Source: an uncultured Bacteroidota bacterium (lineage in GTDB: Bacteria > Bacteroidota > Rhodothermia > Rhodothermales > UBA10348). Taken from it: DNA of 43,400 bases. Shown here piece after piece: positions 23,989 through 31,296 of the stretch. How positions within the stretch are numbered: the stretch's first letter is position 1; every line of letters begins with the position of its first letter. The position numbers and the translations under genes are program-made. Below the pieces are notes generated by a model, which saw only the letters and a list, made by a program, of their open reading frames with translations, searched no databases and was not told where the DNA came from. Location of the stretch: the NCBI GenBank assembly GCA_937876355.1, contig CALFHN010000057.1, positions 1 through 43,400 on the forward strand, written 5' to 3'.

Positions 23989-26247
23989 TTAACGTGTCCC
24001 GTTTTCATCAGATTGATCTTCATACCTATAAACGCCGTGAATCCCATCAATTTTCTTGATTCGATCAATTAATCGACGAAGATGTTCTAGATCGTTTACA
24101 AAAAGCACAATATTACCTTCAAAAACGCCATCGTCGGTTGAAATAGTTATGGACCGAATGTTGGTCTTTAAAGTTTTTGAGATTACTTGGGTCAAATCAC
24201 TCAGAATTCCGACTCTGTCTTCACCCATTACTCGCAAAGCAGAAACAAAATGAATGTCTTTTTGACGGCTCCATTCGACGGGAATTATCCGATCAGCTAA
24301 ATTTAAAACCAAATTTGGAGCGTTGGGACAACTCACCCGATGCACCTTGATGGCACCTGTTTTTGAGATAAATCCAAAAACCGAATCTCCCGGGATTGGA
24401 TTACAGCACGTCGCGTAGTCCGTGGCAATGTCAGTATGCAATTCGCCATCAATGAGAAGTCCCGGAGAGCCTGAAGACTGAGCACTGTTTAAGAATGATT
24501 CGTATTGAAGTCTTAACGTCTCAGATTCAGCAAGACCCGGTTCATCCCCCTTTAAGAATCCTTTCGCCGTCTTTAATAAATCGTTCACATCAAACAAACC
24601 CGAACCCAATTCAAAAAAGATCTGTTGGGTATTGGGAAATCGCAACTTGGTGGCGATTCGAGCCAAATCCTGTTCACTGACCTCAAGTCCAAGTTTTGAG
24701 GTTCGTTTTTGCCATATTTCTTTGCCAAGTTCCGTTGCTTTTCTGCGCTCTTCGTTGATCCAATGTCGAATGCGACTTCTGGCCTTCTGGGTGACGACAA
24801 ATTTTACCCAGTCAGGGTTCGGTCTCTGCTTTTTCGACGTTATTATTTCAACTTGATCGCCGCTCTTTAACGCATAGGAAAGTGGCACCATCTTTCCGTT
24901 TACCTTGGCCCCAATACAATGAAATCCCACTTCTGTGTGAACGAGATATGCAAAATCTACGGGGCATGCTCCGGTTGGTAATGAGTGCAGATCACCTTTC
25001 GGAGTAAAGATATAAATCTCTTCATCGTACAGATTTAGGCTGAAGTCCCCCACAAAATCAGAAGCCTTTTCCGACTCTGGATTTTCAAGCAATTCTCGAA
25101 CCCAATTCAGTAAGGAATCCATTTCCTTGTCATCAGAAAGAATACGTTCCTTGTACTTCCAATGCGCTGCTACACCTTTTTCAGCAATTTCATGCATTTC
25201 ATTCGTTCTAATCTGCACTTCAACTCGTTGTACGCCAGGCCCCAAAACTGTTGTATGTAAACTTTGATAACCATTTGACTTGGGTACGGATACAAAGTCT
25301 CTAAACCGTTCGGTTAGAGGTTTGTACAAATCTGTAATAATCGAATAAACACGCCAGCAGTCCTCTTTTCCCTTTGTCCCCTCTCCGTCCAATACAATGC
25401 GGATCGCAAAAATGTCATAAATTTCCTTGAGCGGCTTATCCTGCCGCTTCATTTTGCGGTAAATCGAATACAAATTTTTAGATCTACCATACATTTCAAA
25501 AGAAAAACCTTCTGAATTCAATCGCGCTTTTAACGGTTCGATGAACTGTAAAATGTAGGCATCCCGCTCCTTTTTTGAATCCCGCAAGCCACTCGTGATC
25601 TCCTCCCACTCTTCCGGATGAATATATTCAAGGCACAGGTCCTCCAGTTCAGATTTGATAGCAAAAAAACCAAAACGATGCGCAAGAGGCGCAAACAGGG
25701 TCAAGGTTTCCGTTGCAATTTTTAATCGTTTATGCGACGGTAAGGAGCCCAACGTCCTCATATTGTGGATTCGATCTGCAAATTTGATAAAGATGACTCT
25801 AATATCTGAAGCCATCGACAAGAGCAGTTTCCGAACGTTTTCTGCCTTGCTAATATCTCTCGTCTCGAATGCCGTCGATATCTTGGTTAACCCGTCAATA
25901 ATTGACGCCAGAGAGTCACCAAATGTCTCTCTAATGAACTCCAGGGAAAGCTCGGTATCTTCAACTACGTCGTGGAGAAGCGCGGCGGCAACTCCCACAT
26001 CGTCGAATCCTATCTGTTCGACATAAATTTTTGCCACTTCGAGAGGGTGGCCTATATACAGTTCGCCAGAAGCCCGGGTGTCGTTTCGATGGGCCCAGTA
26101 ACTCAGGCGAAAAGCTCGCTTTATCAGTTCTTCGTCTACTGTTTTCAGATTAGCACGACATGAAACCAGCAAGCTCTCCAAGCGATCTTCGTATTCTTGT
26201 TCAATACGAATTCCATTTTTCTTTAATATGGAGGAAGCTTCAATCAT
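23989..26247 (-). CDS. Bifunctional (p)ppGpp synthetase/hydrolase, Rel/SpoT type
   Basis: 752 residues in full long-RSH order. The HD hydrolase domain has His53, His67 (GHPLEVA) and the HDVVED motif at 92-97. The synthetase domain (~210-350) has GRSKNLYSIYRKMK, FVSVPKSNGYQSLHTTV and VEVQIRTNEMHEIAE. A TGS domain (~410-470, IFTPKGDLHSLPTGACPVDFA) follows, then a helical/zinc-finger region with ATCCNPIPGD, and a C-terminal ACT domain (~670-745). The intact hydrolase motif indicates a bifunctional stringent-response enzyme. It sits downstream of the ribosomal operon terminator, so it probably has its own promoter in the 26248-26425 gap. Confidence 0.95.
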   Translation of the reverse strand: MIEASSILKKNGIRIEQEYEDRLESLLVSCRANLKTVDEELIKRAFRLSYWAHRNDTRASGELYIGHPLEVAKIYVEQIGFDDVGVAAALLHDVVEDTELSLEFIRETFGDSLASIIDGLTKISTAFETRDISKAENVRKLLLSMASDIRVIFIKFADRIHNMRTLGSLPSHKRLKIATETLTLFAPLAHRFGFFAIKSELEDLCLEYIHPEEWEEITSGLRDSKKERDAYILQFIEPLKARLNSEGFSFEMYGRSKNLYSIYRKMKRQDKPLKEIYDIFAIRIVLDGEGTKGKEDCWRVYSIITDLYKPLTERFRDFVSVPKSNGYQSLHTTVLGPGVQRVEVQIRTNEMHEIAEKGVAAHWKYKERILSDDKEMDSLLNWVRELLENPESEKASDFVGDFSLNLYDEEIYIFTPKGDLHSLPTGACPVDFAYLVHTEVGFHCIGAKVNGKMVPLSYALKSGDQVEIITSKKQRPNPDWVKFVVTQKARSRIRHWINEERRKATELGKEIWQKRTSKLGLEVSEQDLARIATKLRFPNTQQIFFELGSGLFDVNDLLKTAKGFLKGDEPGLAESETLRLQYESFLNSAQSSGSPGLLIDGELHTDIATDYATCCNPIPGDSVFGFISKTGAIKVHRVSCPNAPNLVLNLADRIIPVEWSRQKDIHFVSALRVMGEDRVGILSDLTQVISKTLKTNIRSITISTDDGVFEGNIVLFVNDLEHLRRLIDRIKKIDGIHGVYRYEDQSDENGTR

Positions 26248-26265
26248 CTATTCTTTTATGCGAGT

Positions 26266-26293
26266 CAGGGTTATACCCTCCTAACATACCCTG
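26266..26293 (-). promoter_or_regulatory. Competing short inverted repeats in the rel/spoT leader
   Basis: CAGGGT (26266-26271) can pair with ACCCTG (26288-26293), or its GGGT (26268-26271) with the nearer ACCC (26275-26278) around the loop TAT. The two foldings exclude each other. The element begins 19 bases before the rel/spoT start. The stems are short, so this is only suggestive. Confidence 0.25.
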
Positions 26294-26425
26294 TTCCACT
26301 TTCTGTTTAGATCAGCCGGTAGTTTGCGTGGTATCTTTGACGAATCGAATATGTGCAACGTTCCGAGCGAAATGTAGAGGGGATATCCGTAAAAGATTTG
26401 GATGGAAGAACATCAAATATAAGAA

Positions 26426-26454
26426 AGGGGCGGGCGCCTACGACGCCCGCCCCT
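26426..26454 (-). terminator. Intrinsic terminator of the ribosomal super-operon
   Basis: AGGGGCGGGCG at 26426-26436 pairs perfectly with CGCCCGCCCCT at 26444-26454 across a 7-base loop. On the minus strand the stem is followed by TTTCTTATATTTG. It lies 49 bases after the rplQ stop, closing the tuf-S10-spc-alpha run. Confidence 0.92.
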
Positions 26455-26502
26455 AAATCTTGAGTTCTATCAACTTAAAACAGATCCTTTAAGTCTAGAA
26501 AT

Positions 26503-27285
26503 CTATGCCTTTTTGGCTTCATCAGACTCATCTGCGCTAGCATCTGCATCTGGAGCGGCCTTAGCTTCGGCTGGAGCCTTAACGGCCTCCGGAGCTTCCT
26601 CAGCTTCGGCTGGAGCCCTAACGGCCTCCGGAGCTTCCTCAGCTTCGGCTGGAGCCTTAACGGCTTCAGGAGCTTCTTCAACTGCCGCGGCAACCTCTGG
26701 AGCTTCAACTTCAGGAGTAGCTTCGACAACCGCTTCTACGGCTGTTTCAACATCTACTTCTTCAGCCAAAACTACAGCGTCTTCAGCTTCTACTGCAGCC
26801 GAAGGAACGGCAGCTTTAGAATCTGACTTTGTCGCTGGCGCTGCTACAGCATCACCTGACTTTTTGCGGCGCCCTGCACGACGGGTTTTCTTACCTGATC
26901 CAGAACTTGTACCGTCTGGTCGCACATCGTTGTAATCAACTAGCTCAATGATAGCCATTTCTGCACTATCGCCGGCACGTTGACCCAGTTTTACGATGCG
27001 GGTATATCCACCTGGTCTATCTGAAATTTTTCCTGCGATATCGCCGAAAAGTTCTTTGATAGACTCTTTATCCTGAAGGTGCCTAAAAGCTTGGCGCCGA
27101 TTCAATGTCGAATCTTCCTTTGCCCTATTTATAATGGGCTCAACGAACATACGCAGTGCTTTAGCCTTCGTAATGGTAGTCGTAATCCTTTTGTGGAGGA
27201 TTAGAGCATTCGACAACGCCTTAAGCGTTGCTTTACGGTGGGCACTCGTGCGTCCGAGTTTAAATCCTTTTTTCTGATGTCTCAT
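26503..27285 (-). CDS. rplQ: Ribosomal protein bL17 with long Ala/Glu-rich repeat tail
   Basis: Residues 1-120 are a normal bL17: MRHQKKGFKLGRTSAHRKA, LILHKRITTTITKAKALR, and YTRIVKLGQRAGDSAEMAIIEL. The remaining ~140 residues are an extension: a basic patch (GKKTRRAGRRKKSG), then an acidic Ala/Glu/Pro/Val tail with three tandem EEAPEAVKAPAEA-type units (about residues 203-241). Typical bL17 is ~115-130 residues, so the protein is roughly double size. Bacteroidota L17 often has a shorter Ala/Glu tail, so extension is lineage-related, but the tandem units look like recent expansion. The tail is probably disordered and projects from the ribosome near the exit tunnel. Last gene of the alpha operon, 41 bases after rpoA. 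Confidence 0.95.
   Translation of the reverse strand: MRHQKKGFKLGRTSAHRKATLKALSNALILHKRITTTITKAKALRMFVEPIINRAKEDSTLNRRQAFRHLQDKESIKELFGDIAGKISDRPGGYTRIVKLGQRAGDSAEMAIIELVDYNDVRPDGTSSGSGKKTRRAGRRKKSGDAVAAPATKSDSKAAVPSAAVEAEDAVVLAEEVDVETAVEAVVEATPEVEAPEVAAAVEEAPEAVKAPAEAEEAPEAVRAPAEAEEAPEAVKAPAEAKAAPDADASADESDEAKKA
26567..26683. repeat. 39-bp tandem repeat (3 copies) inside rplQ
   Basis: Units at 26567-26605, 26606-26644 and 26645-26683. The first two differ by one base; the third has several changes. The 39-base period encodes a 13-residue unit and keeps the rplQ frame. Confidence 0.95.
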
Positions 27286-27326
27286 CGTCTATGTCTGTTG
27301 GTCGTCCGCGTTACGGGCTGACGTGA

Positions 27327-28310
27327 TCAGTTTTTAACGTCTAAAAGGAACCGATCAACGTCCATTCCGAATTGAAGATTGCGCTCAATGATAACCTGCA
27401 TCAACTCTTGGAGTGATTTACGACCGAAGTTGCGAAACTTCAGCATTTCAGATTCATCGCGGCGAACTAGGTCGCCAATTGTTTTGATATTTGCCGCTTT
27501 GAGGCAATTATGCGCACGAACTGAAAGGTCTAGTTCATCCACTGACTGCGATAGCAGTTCGCGGACTCGTTGGACTTCAGCATCTACTTCTTTCTCTTCT
27601 TCCGTTGGCTGAGGCTCGCTGTCCATCTTGATAAAGAGATTGACATGATCCCGTAGGATTTGAGCCGCAGACGCTAGAGCGTCCTCAGGAAGAATGGAAC
27701 CATCCGTTGTGACTTCCATGTTCAACGCTTCGAAATCGATCTTCTCTCCCACGCGGGTTTGACTGATCGTATATCTCACGTTTTTAATCGGTGTAAAAAT
27801 GGCATCCATTGCCACAACACCAATCGGATCGTCGGCACGCTTGTTTTCGTCTCCAGGTACGTATCCACGGCCTTTTTCCATCCGTAATTCAACGGAGAAG
27901 CTAGTACCTTTGGAAACGGTAGCAACGTGGTGTTCAGGATTTAGGATTTCGTAGTCGCTGGTGGCGTCTGCGATATTTTTCCCGCTCCACGATCCTGGGC
28001 CTTTTACGATGAAATGGATATTACCATCTGCACCTTCATTGGCCCGAAAACGGACTCCTTTGAGGTTCAGAATGATGTCCGCAACATCTTCCGTCACGCC
28101 TTCTATTGTAGAAAACTCGTGCTGAACGCCGTCAATTTTGATGGCTGTGATCGCTATCCCCTGAAGAGAGGATAGTAATACACGACGCAATGCGTTGCCA
28201 ATCGTAACTCCGAAGCCGCGTTCAAGCGGTTGAATAACAAATCTGCCGTAGGTGTCTGTAGTTTCTTCTACGTCAACGCCGTCCGGCATCTGAATCGAAT
28301 ATGTGCTCAT
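27327..28310 (-). CDS. rpoA: DNA-directed RNA polymerase subunit alpha
   Basis: 327 residues, full length. The N-terminal domain (~1-235) shows ERGFGVTIGNALRRVLLSS, which dimerises and contacts beta, and VEGVTEDV-like dimer segments. The C-terminal domain (~255-315) has the two-helix-hairpin motif AANIKTIGDLVRRDESEMLKF and NFGRKSLQELMQVI for UP-element and activator contacts. ATG start, 88 bases after rpsD. Confidence 0.98.
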   Translation of the reverse strand: MSTYSIQMPDGVDVEETTDTYGRFVIQPLERGFGVTIGNALRRVLLSSLQGIAITAIKIDGVQHEFSTIEGVTEDVADIILNLKGVRFRANEGADGNIHFIVKGPGSWSGKNIADATSDYEILNPEHHVATVSKGTSFSVELRMEKGRGYVPGDENKRADDPIGVVAMDAIFTPIKNVRYTISQTRVGEKIDFEALNMEVTTDGSILPEDALASAAQILRDHVNLFIKMDSEPQPTEEEKEVDAEVQRVRELLSQSVDELDLSVRAHNCLKAANIKTIGDLVRRDESEMLKFRNFGRKSLQELMQVIIERNLQFGMDVDRFLLDVKN

Positions 28311-28398
28311 ATCAGCTTGATCTATGCAAGGTGATTGAAAAGAGTTCGAATGCGCTGCAAATCACAAAACGAACACGGTGAAAAGAACTCCTGAAGGT

Positions 28399-29001
28399 TT
28401 ACTTCGAGTAAAGCTCAACGATGAGCTGCTCTTTGATATTTTCAGGAATGTCTTCACGGTTGGGATAATCGAGGAATTTGCCCTGAAGTAGGTTGCGATC
28501 TAGATCCAACCAAGGGAAATTCTTACGAGAACGTTCCAAGGATTCGCCAACCACTGCCAAATCCCGACTTTTCGGACGAAGCGCAATGATGTCGCCAGAC
28601 CGTAATTGTGCCGATGGAATATTGAGAACTCGTCCATTGACCATCACGTGTCCGTGATTAACCAACTGACGCGCCTGCTGACGGGTTCGGGCAAAACCAA
28701 GACGAAAAACGGTGTTATCTAACCGGGCTTCCAAAAACTTAAGTAAGTTTTCTCCAGTTACACCTTTTTTACGTGCTGCTTTTGCAAACAGATTTCTAAA
28801 CTGTCGCTCCAGAACGCCATATGTATATTTGGCTTTCTGCTTTTCCTTAAGCTGGACAGCATATTCACTCTCCTTGGAGCGACGGTTTCTACCGTGCTGC
28901 CCAGGAGGGTGGGGTTTTCTCTCGAGCGCTTTGCTCGGGCCGAAGATTGCTTCCTTAAAGCGGCGTGCAATCTTCTGTTTGGGGCCTCTATATCGGGCCA
29001 T
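28399..29001 (-). CDS. rpsD: Ribosomal protein uS4
   Basis: 200 residues from the ATG at 28999-29001 (MARYRGPKQKIARRF); the open frame runs upstream to 29070 but that part has no S4 homology. Primary 16S-binding assembly protein with an S4 RNA-binding domain (DNTVFRLGFARTRQQARQLVN, about residues 91-155). The N-terminal region has no Cys, so it is the zinc-free form. In E. coli S4 represses the alpha operon; the 152-base leader here holds a hairpin that might serve similar control. Confidence 0.97.
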   Translation of the reverse strand: MARYRGPKQKIARRFKEAIFGPSKALERKPHPPGQHGRNRRSKESEYAVQLKEKQKAKYTYGVLERQFRNLFAKAARKKGVTGENLLKFLEARLDNTVFRLGFARTRQQARQLVNHGHVMVNGRVLNIPSAQLRSGDIIALRPKSRDLAVVGESLERSRKNFPWLDLDRNLLQGKFLDYPNREDIPENIKEQLIVELYSK

Positions 29002-29101
29002 AGTGAGATACCTCTCGTTTGGAGTATTACAAACGTATGGGTGCTTTTCCGCAGCCCATAGCCGGACCAATTATTCCCTTTGAAAACCGATTCCATCATA
29101 A

Positions 29102-29123
29102 CCAGACACGTTAAGGTGTCCGG
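29102..29123 (-). promoter_or_regulatory. Hairpin in the rpsK-rpsD gap
   Basis: Minus-strand RNA CCGGACAC-cuuaac-GUGUCUGG forms eight pairs including one G-U, which pairs only in the minus-strand RNA. It sits in the 152-base gap before rpsD, the longest gap inside the ribosomal run. A role in rpsD/rpoA regulation or RNA processing is inferred. Confidence 0.45.
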
Positions 29124-29153
29124 CCATTTTAGAGTTGGATTCCACCGTTCGCG

Positions 29154-29552
29154 TCAGACGCGGCGGCGTTTTGGGGGCCGGCAGCCATTGTGGGGAACAG
29201 GAGTAACGTCGCGAATCGTAGCAATTTCTAAACCAATGTTAGAAAGTGCACGAATTGCAGACTCACGTCCAGATCCGGGACCTTTTACGAAAACTTCTAC
29301 GCGCCTTAGTCCAAGGTCATGAGCTTCTTTTCCAGCAGCCGCAGCGGCTATCTGTGCAGCATAAGGAGTATTCTTCCTGCTGCCTTTGAAACCCAGTTTA
29401 CCTGAACTGGCCCAAGAAATCGTATTCCCGTACTGGTCTGTAAGCGTCACTTGCACGTTATTAAAAGTGGCTTTGATATGAGCCTGTCCATTGGACTCAA
29501 TCACCACGTTTTTTTTACGTGTACGTGTGCCTCCCCGTTGTCTCTTTGCCAT
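29154..29552 (-). CDS. rpsK: Ribosomal protein uS11
   Basis: 132 residues. [27 protein letters not shown] and [17 protein letters not shown] are the uS11 signature. The C-terminus [17 protein letters not shown] is canonical, including the Asn of PHNG that can become isoaspartate. Small-subunit platform protein with uS7/bS21 contacts. Its ATG is 55 bases after rpsM, with a small hairpin between them. Confidence 0.98.
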   Translation of the reverse strand: MAKRQRGGTRTRKKNVVIESNGQAHIKATFNNVQVTLTDQYGNTISWASSGKLGFKGSRKNTPYAAQIAAAAAGKEAHDLGLRRVEVFVKGPGSGRESAIRALSNIGLEIATIRDVTPVPHNGCRPPKRRRV

Positions 29553-29575
29553 TGTTCGTTGGGATGATTAAAGGG

Positions 29576-29595
29576 CTTCTGCCTTAAAGCAGAAG
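29576..29595 (-). other. Seven-pair hairpin in the rpsM-rpsK gap
   Basis: CTTCTGC (29576-29582) and GCAGAAG (29589-29595) pair around a 6-base loop. On the minus strand a CCCTTTAATC follows, too weak for a terminator; it may tune mRNA stability within the operon. Confidence 0.4.
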
Positions 29596-29607
29596 AGTTA
29601 TTAAATC

Positions 29608-29988
29608 TTATTTACGTGGAGCAGCTTTTTTACCTGCAACCGTTTTCTTCTTACCCTTGCGGGTTCGTGCGTTGGTTTGGGTTCGCTGACCGCGAACTGG
29701 CAAACCACGACGATGCCGAAGACCCCGGTAGCAGCCAATGTCCATCAATCGCTTGATGTTCAGCTGAATTTCGGTTCGCAATGTACCTTCAACTGCATAT
29801 TCATCTTCAATGAGTTTTCGGATTGCACGGGTTTGTTCGTCCGTCCAATTTTCCGGTTTCTCATTGGGATCAATATCCAATCGAGTCAGAATTTCAATCG
29901 CGCGAGCGCGACCTATTCCAAATATTGCCGTCAAAGCGATTTCTCCTCGCTTTTTGGTATTTAAATCTTGTCCTGCGATTCGAGGCAT
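29608..29988 (-). CDS. rpsM: Ribosomal protein uS13
   Basis: 126 residues. [20 protein letters not shown] and [12 protein letters not shown] (helix-two-turn-helix) at the N-terminus, and the invariant [21 protein letters not shown] near the C-terminus. Basic Lys/Arg tail reaching the P site. Head protein contacting 23S rRNA in the A-site finger bridge. It lies 39 bases after rpmJ. Confidence 0.98.
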   Translation of the reverse strand: MPRIAGQDLNTKKRGEIALTAIFGIGRARAIEILTRLDIDPNEKPENWTDEQTRAIRKLIEDEYAVEGTLRTEIQLNIKRLMDIGCYRGLRHRRGLPVRGQRTQTNARTRKGKKKTVAGKKAAPRK

Positions 29989-30027
29989 GATATCAGCAGC
30001 TAAAGTGCCGGGCCAGAGCGTAAAGCT

Positions 30028-30144
30028 CTATCCCTGACGCTGTTTGTGTTTCGGGTTCTTCTTGTTGATCACATAAACGCGGCCTTTTCGACGAACAATT
30101 TTGTCGTCAGCTCCGCGTTTTTTGACACTGGCACGAACTTTCAT
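30028..30144 (-). CDS. rpmJ: Ribosomal protein bL36, cysteine-free variant
   Basis: 38 residues, read directly from the minus strand: it opens [19 protein letters not shown] and ends [10 protein letters not shown], with a TAG stop. The usual zinc ligands (Cys11, Cys14, Cys27 in E. coli numbering) are Gly, Asp and Asn here; only the His is kept. It is therefore a zinc-independent (C-minus) L36, a form known from Bacteroidota and some duplicated loci. First gene of the alpha group, 106 bases after infA with two hairpins between them. Confidence 0.96.
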   Translation of the reverse strand: MKVRASVKKRGADDKIVRRKGRVYVINKKNPKHKQRQG

Positions 30145-30166
30145 GTCAAGTGGTGTCTTTTTGCCC

Positions 30167-30180
30167 GCTGCCGAAGCAGC
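30167..30180 (-). promoter_or_regulatory. C(UUCG)G tetraloop hairpin upstream of rpmJ
   Basis: Minus-strand RNA GCUGC-UUCG-GCAGC is a five-pair stem closed by the very stable C(UUCG)G tetraloop, 22 bases before the rpmJ start. No U-run follows, so it is not a typical terminator. It may be part of an alpha-operon leader bound by a ribosomal protein (inference). Confidence 0.5.
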
Positions 30181-30206
30181 AAGTCATTTTTAGTTTTAGC
30201 CTATTC

Positions 30207-30242
30207 ATTACGTCAATGTACCACATAGGTTCATGACGTAAT
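30207..30242 (-). promoter_or_regulatory. Nine-pair inverted repeat downstream of infA
   Basis: ATTACGTCA (30207-30215) and TGACGTAAT (30234-30242) pair perfectly over an 18-base loop. It starts just after the infA stop, upstream of the tetraloop hairpin, and together they fill much of the infA-rpmJ gap. TGACGT cores can also be protein-binding sites. Confidence 0.45.
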
Positions 30243-30250
30243 TGTGAAGC

Positions 30251-30469
30251 TTATTTATATCGGTAAACTATTCTGCCTTTTGACAAGTCATAAGGAGATA
30301 ATTCAACCTTTACTCGGTCCCCAGGAAGAATCTTGATGAAATACATCCTCATCTTTCCTGAAAGTAATCCGAGTATCTCGTGTCCATTTTCTAGACGGAC
30401 TCGAAATTGTGCGTTGGGAAGTGCATCTACCACTTCTCCATCTTGTTCAATGGATTTTTGCTTAGCCAT
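30251..30469 (-). CDS. infA: Translation initiation factor IF-1
   Basis: 72 residues, single S1-like OB fold: [47 protein letters not shown] and the end KGRIVYRYK are all standard. It binds the 30S A site. Its start overlaps the map stop by 8 bases, so translation of the two is coupled. Confidence 0.98.
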   Translation of the reverse strand: MAKQKSIEQDGEVVDALPNAQFRVRLENGHEILGLLSGKMRMYFIKILPGDRVKVELSPYDLSKGRIVYRYK

Positions 30470-31283
30470 GAGCTATATCAACAATCTGTTTATAGGGTAA
30501 TACTTCGAGAACATCCTCGATGTATCGAAAGGTGGTCAGGATCTCAGATTCACCTGGCCGCACTACGACCATATGTTCATAGTGCGCCGATGGTAATGAA
30601 TCCGCGGTCTTTACGGTCCAACCATCTCCCTCGGTGCGAACATGAGCCGATCCGCGATTTATCATTGGTTCAATGCAAATCACTAGACCAGATTTCAATT
30701 TTCGACCGCTACCAGATCGACCATAATTAGGTACTTGTGGATCTTCGTGTAAACTGCGGCCAATACCGTGACCTACCAAATCCTTCACTACCCCATATCC
30801 TCTTTCCTCGCATAATTCTTGTATGGCTGCGCCAATGTCGCCAAGCCGTTTTCCGGTTGTTGCTTGTTTTGTAGCAAGCATCAAAGAATCATACGTGGTA
30901 GCCAGCAATAGCTGTGTGTCTTCAGAAATGGCTCCAACGGCAAAAGTGAAAGCACTATCACCATAGAACCCATCTAACAACACACCACAATCCACGGATA
31001 CAATATCACCCTCTTTCAAAAGAGTGTTATCTGGAATTCCATGAACTACTTCATCATTAACCGAGGTGCACAACGTGGCAGGAAATACTTCCTTTCCAAC
31101 TCTGTAGCCCTTAAATGCAGGCTTAGCACCGTGGTTCAAAATAAATTTTTCGGCGATCTGATCCAGCTCCATCGTAGAGACGCCCGGCACCACCGCCGGT
31201 GCGACCGCGCCCAACGTTCTTCCCACCAAGTCGGCGGAAGCACGCAGCCCTTCGATCTCTCTTTCGTTTTTGAGGTGAATCAT
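30462..31283 (-). CDS. map: Type I methionine aminopeptidase
   Basis: 273 residues of pita-bread fold. The five metal ligands can be placed: Asp in SVDCGV, Asp in FYGDSAF, His in [14 protein letters not shown], Glu in CIEPMI, and Glu in RTEGDGWTV. No N-terminal zinc-finger extension. It removes the initiator Met after deformylation by Def (encoded at 22428-23060). It lies between secY (13 bases upstream) and infA (overlapping). Confidence 0.97.
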   Translation of the reverse strand: MIHLKNEREIEGLRASADLVGRTLGAVAPAVVPGVSTMELDQIAEKFILNHGAKPAFKGYRVGKEVFPATLCTSVNDEVVHGIPDNTLLKEGDIVSVDCGVLLDGFYGDSAFTFAVGAISEDTQLLLATTYDSLMLATKQATTGKRLGDIGAAIQELCEERGYGVVKDLVGHGIGRSLHEDPQVPNYGRSGSGRKLKSGLVICIEPMINRGSAHVRTEGDGWTVKTADSLPSAHYEHMVVVRPGESEILTTFRYIEDVLEVLPYKQIVDIAHG

Positions 31284-31296
31284 GATCAGAACCTTT

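Noticed and set aside
26475-26729. A Leu/Lys/Arg-rich minus-strand frame overlapping the end of rplQ
   Set aside because: A frame-shifted reading of the 39-bp repeats; no independent start context and rplQ is clearly the real frame.
26513-26935. A 140-residue Ala/Ser-rich open frame on the plus strand
   Set aside because: It is the antisense reading of the Ala/Glu-coding rplQ tail; codons rich in GCT/TCT in reverse explain its length and composition.
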